In this document: positions 1-12,000 of the stretch, one piece after another
How the letters are laid out: every line of letters begins with the position of its first letter
How positions within the stretch are numbered: position 1 is the stretch's first letter
Assembly (NCBI GenBank): GCA_024195585.1
Contig: SWBL01000003.1
Location: 248,001-312,000 of the forward strand
Length of the DNA: 64,000 nt
Source: Aureobasidium sp. EXF-3400
Lineage: Eukaryota > Ascomycota > Dothideomycetes > Dothideales > Saccotheciaceae
Reading direction: 5' to 3'
Position numbers and translations under genes: made by a program
Notes under the pieces: model-generated
What the model was told of the DNA's origin: nothing
Database searches by the model: none
Seen by the model: the letters and a program-made list of their open reading frames with translations, nothing else

Positions 1-1075
<1,075 letters not shown>

Positions 1076-1453
1076 CTTGAGTTTCTGTTATCTGGCTTGA
1101 ACAATGTACAGTCTTGAAGATCACATCTTGTATGCTTTGTGGATGGTGTTGTCAAATAGACCCCTCAGGAAGGCGCGCACCATGCCTCGGCTTGTTTCGG
1201 CCCGGGTTTCATGCATGTGAAAGACGCTCAGTCAACATCCTCGTGCCCTATTATGCTTGGCATTGTTTTGAATGTCTACGAGAGTAGAGTGATAACCGAC
1301 TCGCTCCTCCAAACAAGACTCCCCCAGACCCTAGGACTAAGAGTGAAGTTGGCCGACCACATGATAAAAATAGAAACAAGAAAGAAGAAACAGGAGAAGA
1401 AAAGGCCAACAAAAGCAAGCGAACACCCTCGTGTCTAACCACAATGTCACTCA
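1076..1453. other. Intergenic, 378 bp
   Basis: This lies between the 5' end of the nitronate monooxygenase and the 3' end of the next minus-strand gene. A purine-rich plus-strand stretch (about 1370-1410) is a CT-rich tract on the coding strand. No gene is supported; a 75-codon plus-strand frame here has no recognisable content. Confidence 0.6.
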
Positions 1454-3211
1454 TCACAGATCACCAATTGTTGCATCCACGCTGCCCGAAGTGGTCCCTA
1501 GGTCCATAGCACTGCTTGCTTTTCCCTTTTGAGCAACGACGTGGGCTCCAACAGGTCCTGACCATCGTTTCAACACTTCCACATCTTTGCCGTGAAGATG
1601 GACACTTCCTGTCATCGTTACAGCCTCAATCTTTCCTTCCCACTGCTGAGGATACTTGATATGCACACTTCCAGACTTGGTCTTATGAACACTTCTGAGA
1701 TGCCCAATGACGCTTTGTGAGTCTTCGTAGGGCGGCAGTAGATTGACACCGATCCTTCCTCCAGTAGATTCGGTTCGAAGCCAACTTCCAGTACTGTGTG
1801 CCGTATAAGGAAGAACGGTGACATCGATGGAACCACTGACTGTAAGAATATCAGTGTTGAGGCCATGGATGTAGTCTCCTCTGACAGATCCGCTCTTGGT
1901 CTCAATCTTGGTGTGGTACAATCGCGATGGGATCTCTGCAATCGCAGCAGATACGGGAAAGACGGCCTTGATGCTTCCCGATACAGTTTCTGCCACAAAA
2001 GAAGCTGGCCGAGGGTCGTTTGGGTTCTCTAGTTTTGGTTCGACGTTTATGTCGATGCTTCCTGATCTCGTCTTGACTGACAAAAGGTCCCTTAGAGCAA
2101 ACCGGCCACTGACACTTCCTGAGATGAGGTCTATACGAGTCTCTCGGCCGCTTTCCCAATATGCTGCGGAGAGACCTCCGGAGACTAAGATGAAGTCGGT
2201 GGTGTTGCTGATATAATATGCTTGGTCTTGACTAGCTGACAGGTTGTCGTAAGATGGTGGAAAGAGACCAGGGTCAATCTTTATATCGAGATGCTCGGTT
2301 GCAATCTCCAAGTGCTCGAGCTGAGCTCCTGGTCTGAACCAAATGCTCATGTCAATTTCCATGCAAGCCTTTTGGTGGGTGGCGGAGGAAGCCGGTGTAT
2401 TTAGACGTAAGCTCTCAGATGTGTAGTCAACACTGAAGTGTGATCTTTGGGCGTCTGATGACTTTGCGACTCGCATCTCCATAAGAATTGGATCTTTCTG
2501 GTCGTCTGCTCCAACCATCAAGCGAACTTGACCATTGATGTCGCTCGAGGGGTTGTGTGCTCCTTCTGTAATCTCGACGAAGCTGAAGACGCGCGGTTCT
2601 TGGAAGGAGAAGGTCTGTCGGTCGCTGATGGTCTCGTAATCGCACCTCGAAAGGTGAGGGAAGCCGTCAACGGGTGAAGGACTGTCGTCATCTCCACTGT
2701 TCTTTGCTATGTGTCAGTGAAGGCTATGTGAGGATATAGGGTGGGAGCTCACTTGATCATCACTACTCTTATCATGCTTGGTCGTGGTTATAGCCATCAG
2801 GCCAACAAGAGATATTGCCAGAATAAAGACTAGACACGCAAGCGCTTTCTTGACGTTCATAACTTTACGCTTCCTCTTTGGTTTTGATCCATCTTCGGCA
2901 TCTCTCCCCGGATCACCCATGCTCTGTGGCTCTTCAGGTCGCGGATGAGCTGGTTCGACGGCATCGTCATGGCGTGTTTGGTCTCGCTGGATGCCATTTG
3001 GATCGTTTCGAGCGAGGTATGGAGGAGTGCCATAGAGTCTCGTCACATCGGCGTAGGCTGGAGGAGGTGGTGAGGTGCTCAACAATGGGGTTCTTTCGCT
3101 CAATCGCTCCCGGTTCTTTGGACCGCGGGGGCCATGCGAGGCTGGCGCGGCTGGGGGTGCCTCTTCATCGAGGTCGGAGTAGTCCGTGTCGTCGTCGTGA
3201 GCTTGCGACAT
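1454..3211 (-). CDS. Type II membrane protein with adhesin-like (DUF4097-type) beta-repeat domain
   Basis: 568 residues in two exons, 3211..2753 and 2701..1454; the intron 2752..2702 has a GTGAGC donor. Residues 1-117 are disordered, acidic and proline-rich and end in a basic cluster (KPKRKRK). One hydrophobic segment at about 123-141 follows, so the N-terminus is predicted cytosolic and the large C-terminal part luminal or extracellular. The C-terminal 400 residues repeat short units of the kind SGSI/KSGSV every 20-40 residues (SGSVSGRF, TKSGSVRGD, VSGSIDVTV, TKSGSVHIKY, MTGSVHLHG, TSGSVDATI), as in the putative-adhesin beta-helix family DUF4097. The tail carries ERTPLL at 39-44 and PPAY at 50-53, which resemble an AP-3 sorting signal and a WW-domain ligand. 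Function is unknown. Confidence 0.75.
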
Positions 3212-3594
3212 GATGTGTAGTTTTTTGATGCGACATGTCGAAGAATGAGTCGCGCACCATGATAGTAGTGTTAAAACATGTCAGACAGCCACCTCGTGAC
3301 AGCAGCCAATCTATTCCCCCGCTCTGGCACTTGCCCAGTAGCATGGCTGAGATAAGCCAAATCCTCTTGATCCTTCCGGTTATAGCGACCCGTCTCCGGA
3401 TGTTAACTCCGCCGCCCCGTACCAATTCCATTCAGAGCAATGGCTTCACATGTTCAAGCCTATGCCACGATTGAAGATACAAGTCTTGATTATATGGGAA
3501 AATTGATCTCGATTGATCGTATATGCAACAATGGGGTATCATAACAAAAAACAATGAGACAAAAAGAAAACTGTACAGCAGCAGTATGCGTCCA
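3212..3594. other. Intergenic, 383 bp
   Basis: Upstream region of the adhesin-like gene and 3' flank of the next minus-strand gene. No reading frame or RNA gene could be supported. Confidence 0.6.
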
Positions 3595-6336
3595 TCAAAA
3601 GCCCAGCTCATCATCGCTGATGTCCGCCATGTGACTGCTAGCTCGTTTGGGCAGAAGCAGGTTCTTGCCAAAAGACTTGCATGGTACGACTTTCCTGATA
3701 ACAGGTGCTCTCCTGCGTGGTCTAGAGCAGCTCATAGCAAGTTCGTCCATCTCGCTTTCGGACAGATCGGGTTCTTGCTCTGTGGTGTGTTCCTTTGACT
3801 CCTGCTCTGGAGAGATCTGAGGTGCTGCTGGAAGCAGAGCCGATGCTTCGGGCTTTGATGCCCTCGTGATCTGATTCTTTGTCTTCTTCGCTGGTCGTTC
3901 CGCTATCTCGAATCCTTCGTTAGGCATGACCGCGTTGGTTTCAGCCTTCGGTATCATAGTGATAGCTTGGACTGAATCTGACTTCAACATCCGGCTCTGG
4001 AACATGCAAGACTTTTGTGACCGTCTGCCTGGAGATACCTTCCGTGCTTTGGTCTCAGTCTTATATGCTTCAGGTTGTTCTTCGAAGTCGAGGCAGGACG
4101 GCATCTCCAAGTCAAAGCCCAGCACATCTGGTGATGCCAGCATATTCGACATATTGAATCTCTTTCGTTCAAGTTTAGGTGTTTCTTTGGCCTCACTGAG
4201 ATAGCCGCTGTCGTCCAGGTCGCTGTCTTGATCAGAAACAGATTTGGATCTATCTCTGTTTGCTGAGGAAACAATTTTGTTGGCCTTCCTCGTTCGCAAC
4301 GGTGATGCAACGATCCACTCACACAGACCTTCTTCCCATCGTAACGCTGGTTCTACAGAAGGAGCACGTACATGGTGCAAGACGATAGCTGTGCTTTGCA
4401 GAGGCTTGTGTTGTGTCATAGCAGTCTCAACAACATCCAAGAAGACTCGACTTCTCTGTGTCGCAGAAATTTTGACAGAGAGCAATGAGCTCTCCATAGC
4501 CCATTGTTTCAGGAACGTCTTCACCTTGTCTGAGCCGTGCTCAGAATCTTCCATTATCGACCGGACTAGGCTTTCCAGATAGGATTGACTGTCCGAATAT
4601 AAACTTTGTCCACAGCATCGAGACAGATCAACCAGAAACACTGCAGCACGCTCAACTATGGTCTGGGACCGGTGTGGGTGGCTCTCCTCATGTAGAGCAG
4701 CCATTCCTTGCAAGATGTCCTTCTTGCTTAATGACATCTGTTCTCTGCCTTTGTTGTCGTGGTTGACGCTCAAAATCAGGCTGCTTGCAAGGAGAGTGAA
4801 ACAGACTGCCCTTGGTTGATGACTTGAGCTTGCGCTGTACTCGTGCTCAAGTGTTCCCAATCTGGCAAGTACGATGACTGAGAGGCGCGCAAGGAGTGAT
4901 TCAGCGGCAGTGCATCTCTCCGAGGTTCCCGTAGAGACACGGGTACTGCGCTCTATCAAGACGATCGCCGTGAGCACAGTAATGATGCTGACTGTGGTAT
5001 TGCCGAGCGACTTGTCCAGTTTTAGCCAAATATCCAGATTGCCCTCTGGCCCCTGTCGCTTGGCGTTCTTCTGTTTCAACTCTGCTCCAGAGATTTGAGA
5101 GATACGACCTTGGAGGAATTGCAGAATGTGGCTGAACTCCCCATTTTGCGAAGCTAGCGCTCTTATCATGCCACTCGACAGAGTGACCATGTCTCGAGTT
5201 GCCAGCCATGACATCTTCAAGCGACCAGAAGAGAACAATGCATCAAGCAGACGAACGAATACCTCATTGTTGGCACTCGCAGGTTGTATTGTTGTCAAGC
5301 TCGATAGACATCCGTTGAATAGGCGAGATTCCACACCAAGAGGCCGTTTGAGCGGCAGAGATTGGGCATAAGCAAGCAGGAGGTTCTCCGATGCTTTATG
5401 CAGACCATATTTGGCAGGTATCCTCGCAAGCTCTGCCCTAGTTTCCGTTGCTACGAGCTTGTCCTTGATGATCTCATTGACAAGACTCACACCATGAGCA
5501 ATCACCACTTCGCGTAGGCCTGCCCATCCGTGTCCTTGGACCGAGCCGAGATCTTCTAGTTCTTCGTAGACCTCAGCAGAGACGTCGGTGTCATCGTCTT
5601 CGTCGATGCTTTTGCGCCAGTCTTCTTCTGCTCGGATATAGTCTGGAACTCTTCGTAGACACATACTCAGTAGTGATGAAGCCCCTTTTGGTGACGGTTC
5701 TCCAGGTTCTGTAGGGTTTGTTCTCTGTAAAAGTAGCGAAAATCCATCTGTAACTCCTTGATGCAGCTCAAACGTCCTCTCGTAATTCTGTCTGCCTTGT
5801 AGTTCGATACTCTGCTTTGCAATCGGCGCGCGAGTGAATGGATCCTTTCGCCGGCGGTCTCCTTTTCCTGCCAGAGGTAGACTTCTTGGAGCACATGGAC
5901 TATTCGATGTGTCCTGAGTGAGCATATTCTTCTTCAATGGCGTTCCTCGTCGCGACGCACGTTGCTTGAATGGAGTCGGCAGTACCACCAGACATGCCTG
6001 AGGGCTGTTGGTCTGATCAGGTAGTGTTTGGGAACTGCGATGACGAGCCGAGTACTTTTTGAGCTGAGACTTGTTTTTCTGGTCCGAAGGTAGCCATGTG
6101 GGATCTAATGATGCGGTATCGATATTGGGGTGTGTAGTGTCTCTCCTTGAGATATTATGTGGCGTGATTCCGGATGAAGGTTCTTCTTGCACGACTTTGT
6201 GAGATGGCTCGGAGTTCAGAGCGTACTGGTTCCTTCTCAAAGGCGCGATTCTAGATGCAATTGGCCTTAGCAGTCGTTGGCATTTCGCGGCCGTCCAGAA
6301 TTCGACGCCACTTTGTCGCTTTCTCTTGCGCTCCAT
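3595..6336 (-). CDS. Unrecognised 913-residue protein, probably nuclear
   Basis: Single-exon frame of 913 residues, start MERKRKRQSGVEFW, stop at 3595. I do not recognise the family. The N-terminus is very basic (KRKRQ, then LRPIASRIAPLRRN), and residues up to about 230 are disordered. Roughly 240-680 is helix-rich and looks folded, containing GWAGLREVVIAHGVSLV and RWEEGLCEWIVASP. The last 230 residues are again charged and low-complexity (SDQDSDLDDSGYLSE, SRPRRRAPVIRK) and end in the acidic ISDDELGF. Basic clusters at both ends suggest a nuclear location (inference). There is no membrane segment, signal peptide or enzymatic motif. The length, clean frame and balanced composition argue strongly that it is a real gene. 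Confidence 0.75.
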   Translation of the reverse strand: MERKRKRQSGVEFWTAAKCQRLLRPIASRIAPLRRNQYALNSEPSHKVVQEEPSSGITPHNISRRDTTHPNIDTASLDPTWLPSDQKNKSQLKKYSARHRSSQTLPDQTNSPQACLVVLPTPFKQRASRRGTPLKKNMLTQDTSNSPCAPRSLPLAGKGDRRRKDPFTRAPIAKQSIELQGRQNYERTFELHQGVTDGFSLLLQRTNPTEPGEPSPKGASSLLSMCLRRVPDYIRAEEDWRKSIDEDDDTDVSAEVYEELEDLGSVQGHGWAGLREVVIAHGVSLVNEIIKDKLVATETRAELARIPAKYGLHKASENLLLAYAQSLPLKRPLGVESRLFNGCLSSLTTIQPASANNEVFVRLLDALFSSGRLKMSWLATRDMVTLSSGMIRALASQNGEFSHILQFLQGRISQISGAELKQKNAKRQGPEGNLDIWLKLDKSLGNTTVSIITVLTAIVLIERSTRVSTGTSERCTAAESLLARLSVIVLARLGTLEHEYSASSSHQPRAVCFTLLASSLILSVNHDNKGREQMSLSKKDILQGMAALHEESHPHRSQTIVERAAVFLVDLSRCCGQSLYSDSQSYLESLVRSIMEDSEHGSDKVKTFLKQWAMESSLLSVKISATQRSRVFLDVVETAMTQHKPLQSTAIVLHHVRAPSVEPALRWEEGLCEWIVASPLRTRKANKIVSSANRDRSKSVSDQDSDLDDSGYLSEAKETPKLERKRFNMSNMLASPDVLGFDLEMPSCLDFEEQPEAYKTETKARKVSPGRRSQKSCMFQSRMLKSDSVQAITMIPKAETNAVMPNEGFEIAERPAKKTKNQITRASKPEASALLPAAPQISPEQESKEHTTEQEPDLSESEMDELAMSCSRPRRRAPVIRKVVPCKSFGKNLLLPKRASSHMADISDDELGF

Positions 6337-6528
6337 CCTGGCGAGACAAATATGCTCTAGAACAATACTGTAATTATGTTGTTATTGCTGCTTCTCAATT
6401 CATGATTATGTATGTCGATTTGGATACTGATGTCGAGACAAAAGTCCTTCGCGTCGACAACGCTGGCCGAGATCAACAAACAAACAATCGGACGTCAACC
6501 CCGCCAGTACCAGTCTTGGCGAGCTCGC

Positions 6529-8502
6529 TCAATCATCTTTATCGTCTTTGTCTTCCTCCTTTTCCTCAACCTCAAAATTGATAAGCTTCTCAATAGCACC
6601 CTTTGCATTACGGGTAGTGACACGATACTTTCCTCCATCCTGTTCGGATCAGATTAGTCTTGTGTTGAGCGAAAAGCAGAAGATTACTTACCCATAAATC
6701 TTTAATCGTAAGCTCGCGAGTACGTCCCAAGCTCTCAATGGCAGAGATACGGTCTAGAGTTGCCTGCAAGTATTCATCGAAGCCCCTATAACCTGATTAG
6801 CGAAACATGTCGCAAATTTTGACAAGATACAAATTTACTCTTCGGCACAAATTTCTCGGAAAGCATTCATCATTGGGACCGAATCGGCTCTTACCATGGC
6901 CTTGCTGTCAATGGTGAAGATATTGATGGCATCGTAACTCTGGATGAAGTCGGCTCGCGTCATGACTTGTCTCGCCTTGTGCAGGGGAATTTGAGGTAGC
7001 ATGTGGCCTTTTTCGGAGTCGTACTGCAAGTTGTCCTCTTTCTCCTTGTCTACCAACGCTTTTGCCAAAACCATTGCAGCTGACTAGTTCACAATTAGCA
7101 ACGCTTATACCATGCAGACCTATAGACCTACAGCATATTTTTGTTGATCCATAACATCATCGTCCATCTCCTCGCCGAGAATCCAGGTTTGTGATAGAAG
7201 CCAGGTCTTTTCTGAACGACAAATGTCTTCACAAGTTTGGAGCATGTCGGGAGATTTCGCGACACGATTGAGGAAAGCAAGTCTACCCCCCACTTTCTGG
7301 TAAACCTGTTCCAGGATTGCCGTGTCTAGGGGTTTGTCGCTGTGATACCTTGCCCGGTAGTTGCTCAAGGCCATCATGGCTTTGTCCCGAGGCAAGTCAG
7401 GAACCGGCATAATGACCATACGGGTCGCCAGCTGCTTTAGTCGTTCGTAGACCCAGTAATCATCACTGTTGAAAATTATAGTGGCCAGATTGCTGGCAGC
7501 CCATTGTTCTTGGATACATGTCAGTCATTGATTCGATCAAGTCTTGCAGTGACAACGAACCGGCTCTCTGCTGCAGCAGTTCGAGGAGATCACGGCCATC
7601 CTCATCGTCTCGCAACAGATGCATGTTGTTGATAATCATGATAAGTGGTCGACCGACAGTTGCCCTTCGGCGTAGTGCCACCTTTTCCAATTTGTTGAAT
7701 GCTCTCTCTATATCGAGCAATGCGGAAGCATCACGCGGGCCACGGATGGAGAAGAGAGACCCAATGTTGTCTTCGTGATACTCAAAGTCGAGGGCTTTCC
7801 CCAAACGTACGCGAAAGATTTCGAGATCAGAGTGAGCATCAAACATGGCAACACCTTCACCCTCGATTTTCGACATGGCATCGATGAGCATGGAACTCTT
7901 GCCGGTTCCTTTCTCGCCCACTATTAGATAGTATTGTCCTTTGAGCTCACCACTGACAATGGCATCAAGTTTGGTTTGCTCGTCACGAAGGATCCAGTGC
8001 TCCCGATGGCCATCTTCGCTCTTGGACATGGAGGCAAGTTCTAGAACGGGGTCGCCTGCGATCGTATTAGCTCTGCGACAGATCCTGTACCTGTGCGTGG
8101 ATCAAACCAGGCGCAAAGGCATGTTCCATCTTTCTCAAGATTAAAGCCTTGTAGTAACGCGTATACGAATAGCCAATGAGTCTGGGATTTATAGGTCAGA
8201 CATGATCACGAAACGCGCATGAAGCATGCATACCCAAGAACGGTCACGGATGCGAGTGTAGTAAATGTAGACTCCAGGGACTTCCAGAAAATTGGGTTCC
8301 ATCTGCTTTCATCATCTCCAGGCTTCTTGCCTTTGGCGCTATCATCATCCTCTTCGGGTGTTGGTATACCCGGTATGGTAGTAAAGGCTCGGGCACGACG
8401 TGACAGATGTGTCTGGGGAATTGTCCGAGGACGGACGCGTAGATGCAGAGTAGACGACGCTGTCGTAAGTCTCTGCACCACGAATGGTCGTAACGACGAC
8501 AT
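6529..8502 (-). CDS. Mitochondrial AAA+/Orc1-like P-loop ATPase
   Basis: 554 residues from seven exons: 8502..8234, 8181..8108, 8055..7561, 7508..7132, 7083..6839, 6785..6692 and 6639..6529; all phases close. The N-terminus (MSSLRPFVVQRLTTASSTLHL, no acidic residues) looks like a mitochondrial presequence. A hydrophobic segment at about 80-97 (LASVTVLGLIGYSY) spans intron 1. Walker A is GEKGTGKSS at 161-169. The Walker B strand is LIMIINNMHLL, with Asn257-Asn258 where acids are expected. RDDEDGRDLLELLQQRAEQWA and NSDDYWVYERL follow, then a helical C-terminal domain. Intron 2 uses GTTTGA and intron 3 GTTCGT as donor. Its partner and substrate are unknown. It is probably an inner-membrane-anchored P-loop protein (inference). 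Confidence 0.82.
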
Positions 8503-9050
8503 GATCGCTCAACGTCAGACGACCAATTTAATTAAGAGAGCGACAGCGGTTTGGGGAGAACGTGTTTTGAGTTGGATAGACGAAACACCTGGAGTAAAGA
8601 CGGCATACACAACGGCTTCTGCTTGGCAATCCCTTCACCTATATCCACCATGCTTCGGTATGTTACTGGAACACTCGAATGCTAGGCGCTTGACTCGGCC
8701 AGAGTTCCAGAGAGAGAACTGTGACTGCTTCGCACATGGTCTCCCACTACCTAGATGCGAAGGTCGGCGAGACGTTGCTGGCGCATAAGTGAGTGTCATA
8801 TATACGCGGGACGTGCGAGGGACTGACGGAAGTTCCGACTTCAACCGAGGAAGTTGCCGCAAGTTTTGTGCGGCCTCGCCTTTGCTGGACAAAGATTTGG
8901 CCATTGCACTTTTGGATTACAGCTCGTGCAGCATATCACTTCTTGTATTATACTCGTTTTTCCCTTTTTATTCTATCCTTGGACATTGCGCGCAAGTTTG
9001 CTCTTTGTTCCCCCTGTTCCGTTTCCCTTTCAAAAAAGTTTGGCTGAAGC
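8503..9050. promoter_or_regulatory. Divergent promoter region between the ATPase and CLU1
   Basis: The two genes start 548 bp apart on opposite strands. The 110 bp before the CLU1 ATG are strongly T/C-rich on the plus strand (about 8940-9035), as is common just upstream of highly expressed fungal genes. No specific binding site is claimed. Confidence 0.5.
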
Positions 9051-12000
9051 ATGGCTGCAGACAGCGAGCCGAAAGCTCAAGGTAGGCATCGTGACCACGT
9101 TCAATTGCCAAATATGCTTGATCAAGACTGACGCTGGCCATGCAGATGTGCAGAGCAACGGCAACGGCACAGACGCCCAGAGCAATGGTGTAGAGCAGCC
9201 CGCGGCCCAGGACGGCCAGCAGGTCGACCAAGAGCAGGAACAAGCAGTCGAGAATGTCTTCCAGCTCACCATTCACCTACCGCACGCTCCTGTAAGACGG
9301 TCGCCTACTCTGCTCACACGCACGACACATCTGACAAGGACACTAGGGCCAATGCCAAATCATGGTCAGCCACCTCGAGCAAGTCCAGGACATCCGCCAA
9401 TCCATCATCGACCTCCCCTTCACCTTCCAGTACACGTGCTTCCACCTCGAGCACAAGGGCAAGCGCATCAATGACTTTGTCGAGCTCTCCGAAGTCCCCG
9501 ATATCCAGCAAGACCCAGAGCTCCACCTCGTCGAGGATCCTTATACCGAGACACAGGCCCGCATGCACTTTGTGCGCATCCGCGAGTTGATTGGTGCATC
9601 CGGTGACCGTACCGACCTGCTGCATGGCATTGACGCTGGTCTCTCGCTACACGACCACATCATCAAGCCTACTCCTGCCGATCAGCCCGAGGCTCCTGCC
9701 AGCGAGCATGCCATGGTCGACTACGACCTCGACGCCCGCGGTTCCGTCAAGACCCTTCTCTCGCCCTCGCCTGCGAATGCGCCAAAGACGGTCAAGGCCT
9801 TGTCCTTGTCTGCCTGGAACCCTGCCCCTTACCACCTCCGCCAGAAGGGCCACCTCATGTATTTGATCGTCACTACCCTCGAGGGCGAGCAGTTCCACAT
9901 CACTTCGCACGTCTCTGGTTTCTTCGTCAACAAGTCGACAAACAACAAGTTCGACCCATTCCCTCGCACCGCTCCCAAGCCTCACTCTGCACACTCGCTC
10001 CTCACCCTGTTCGGCCAAGTCTCGCCCTCCTTCAACGATGCCTTCCGCAGTCTGCAAGAGTACAATGGTCAGCGCGATCCCCTGGCCGCTTTCCAGCTCG
10101 CCAACGCTGTTCCCGCCAGCCCATGGCTTGTTTCGCCCAAGTCGGCTTCCCTGGAAAGCCACGTCTCCGATGCTGCTCGTACTCAGGAGAGTTACCTTCT
10201 TGCTGGTCCTGAGAATGCAGAGACTCTCCGCGACTGGAACGAGGAATTCCAATCAACCCGCGAGCTTCCCAAGGAAAACGTTCAGGATCGCGTCTTCAGA
10301 GAGAGACTTACCGCAAAGCTCTTCGCCGAGTACAACGAGGCTGCTGTTAGAGGCGCTGTTCTTGTTGCTCGTGGCGAGGTTGCTCCTCTCAACCCCACCG
10401 AGCCTCGTGACGCCCAAATCTTTGTCTACAACAATGTCTTCTACTCTTTCGGTGCTGACGGCGTAGGTACTTTTGCTGCCGATGGCGGTGACGAGGCTGC
10501 TCGTGTTGCAACTGGCAAGGACATCATGGGTGTCAAGGCTACTAACCAGCTCGATATCTCTGGCATCTTCACCCCTGGAACCGTTGTCGTCGACTACCTC
10601 GGCAAGCGTCTGGTCGGTCAGAGTATCGTACCTGGTATCTTTAAGCAGAGAGAGCCTGGTGAGCACCAGATTGACTATGGCGGTGTTGAGGGCAGAGATG
10701 TTATTGCCGAGAACGACGACTTCAAGCAGCCATTCGCTGAGCTCAGCAAGGCTTTGCGCGTCAAGAGCCACCCCGTCTGGGACAAGGAGAACAAGAGACA
10801 TGACCTCGAGGCCAGTGTTGAGACCAAGGGTTTGCTCGGAACTGACGGCAGAAAGTACATTCTCGACTTGTACCGCATCACTCCCCTGGATGTTGCTTGG
10901 CTCGAGAAGTACCGCAAGGAGAACTCCAGCGACGATGACAACTACCCTCACAGAATGGCTGTCCTTCGCCCCGAACTGGTCGAATCCTACTGGAGACTTA
11001 AGCTTCGCGCTTACGTTCAAGCCGAAGTTCAAAAGCGTCGCGAGGCCAAGAAGGAGGCTACTCCCGAGGGTGAGACCGAAGGCGCCGAGAAGAAGGAGCC
11101 TGAACAAGAGCGTGTCGATGTTTCTGGATTCCAGTTCAGCCTCAACCCCGACGTCTTCTGTGGCCAGCGTCCTCAGACTGAGGAGGAGAAGGAGGAATGG
11201 TCCAAGGATGAGGTCGAGGTTCGCGCAGCCTGCAAGTACCTTTCGGAAGACATCATCCCCAAGATGATTTCTGACCTGCAGGATGGTGACGTCGGCTTCC
11301 CAATGGATGGTCAATCGCTTACCAACCTGCTTCACAAGCGTGGTATCAACATGAGATATCTCGGAGAAATTGCCCGTCTCGCCGATAAGCCCGAACAACC
11401 CCGTCTGCAGGCACTCAAGCAGCTTGCGATCCAAGAAATGATCGCTAGAGCTTTCAAGCACACTTCCAGCAAATTCCTCAGATACCAGTCGCCACCCTTT
11501 GTCCAGGCTTGCATTGCTCATTTGCTCAACTGCTTGCTGGGCGCTGAGCTCAATGCCAAGCCCACAGCAGAGACTGATGCATCTCTCAAGTCTTTGTACC
11601 CCGAAGAGGACTTCTCCTTCGAGGCCGCTACACCCGAGTCTATCAAGGCTGATATCGTCAGTGAGATCCAGAAGCGTTACAGATTCGATCTTGGCGATGC
11701 ATGGGTGCAGCCTGGTAAGCAGGTCCAATTGCTCCGTGAAGTCTGTCTTAAGCAGGGTCTCCAGCTTCAGGCCAAGCAGTACGGTTTCACCAAGGACGAT
11801 GCTCCTGCCCCGGCACCTGTCCAGACACCTGCACCCGCCACCAACGGAACCTCTGGTGGAAAGAAGAAGAAGAACAAGAACAACGTTGAACGCTCGCCAG
11901 CACCCGCTGCCGCTCCCTCTGCTCCCACCCAGACCTTCCACCCTGACGATGTGCTCAACGTCGTTCCCATCATCAAGGACGCAGCACCGCGTAGTGTATT

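Noticed and set aside
8050..8107. Longer exon 2 of the ATPase ending at a GTACAG donor
   Set aside because: It breaks the reading frame. The GTTTGA donor at 8107 gives the in-frame FAPGDPVLELAS junction.
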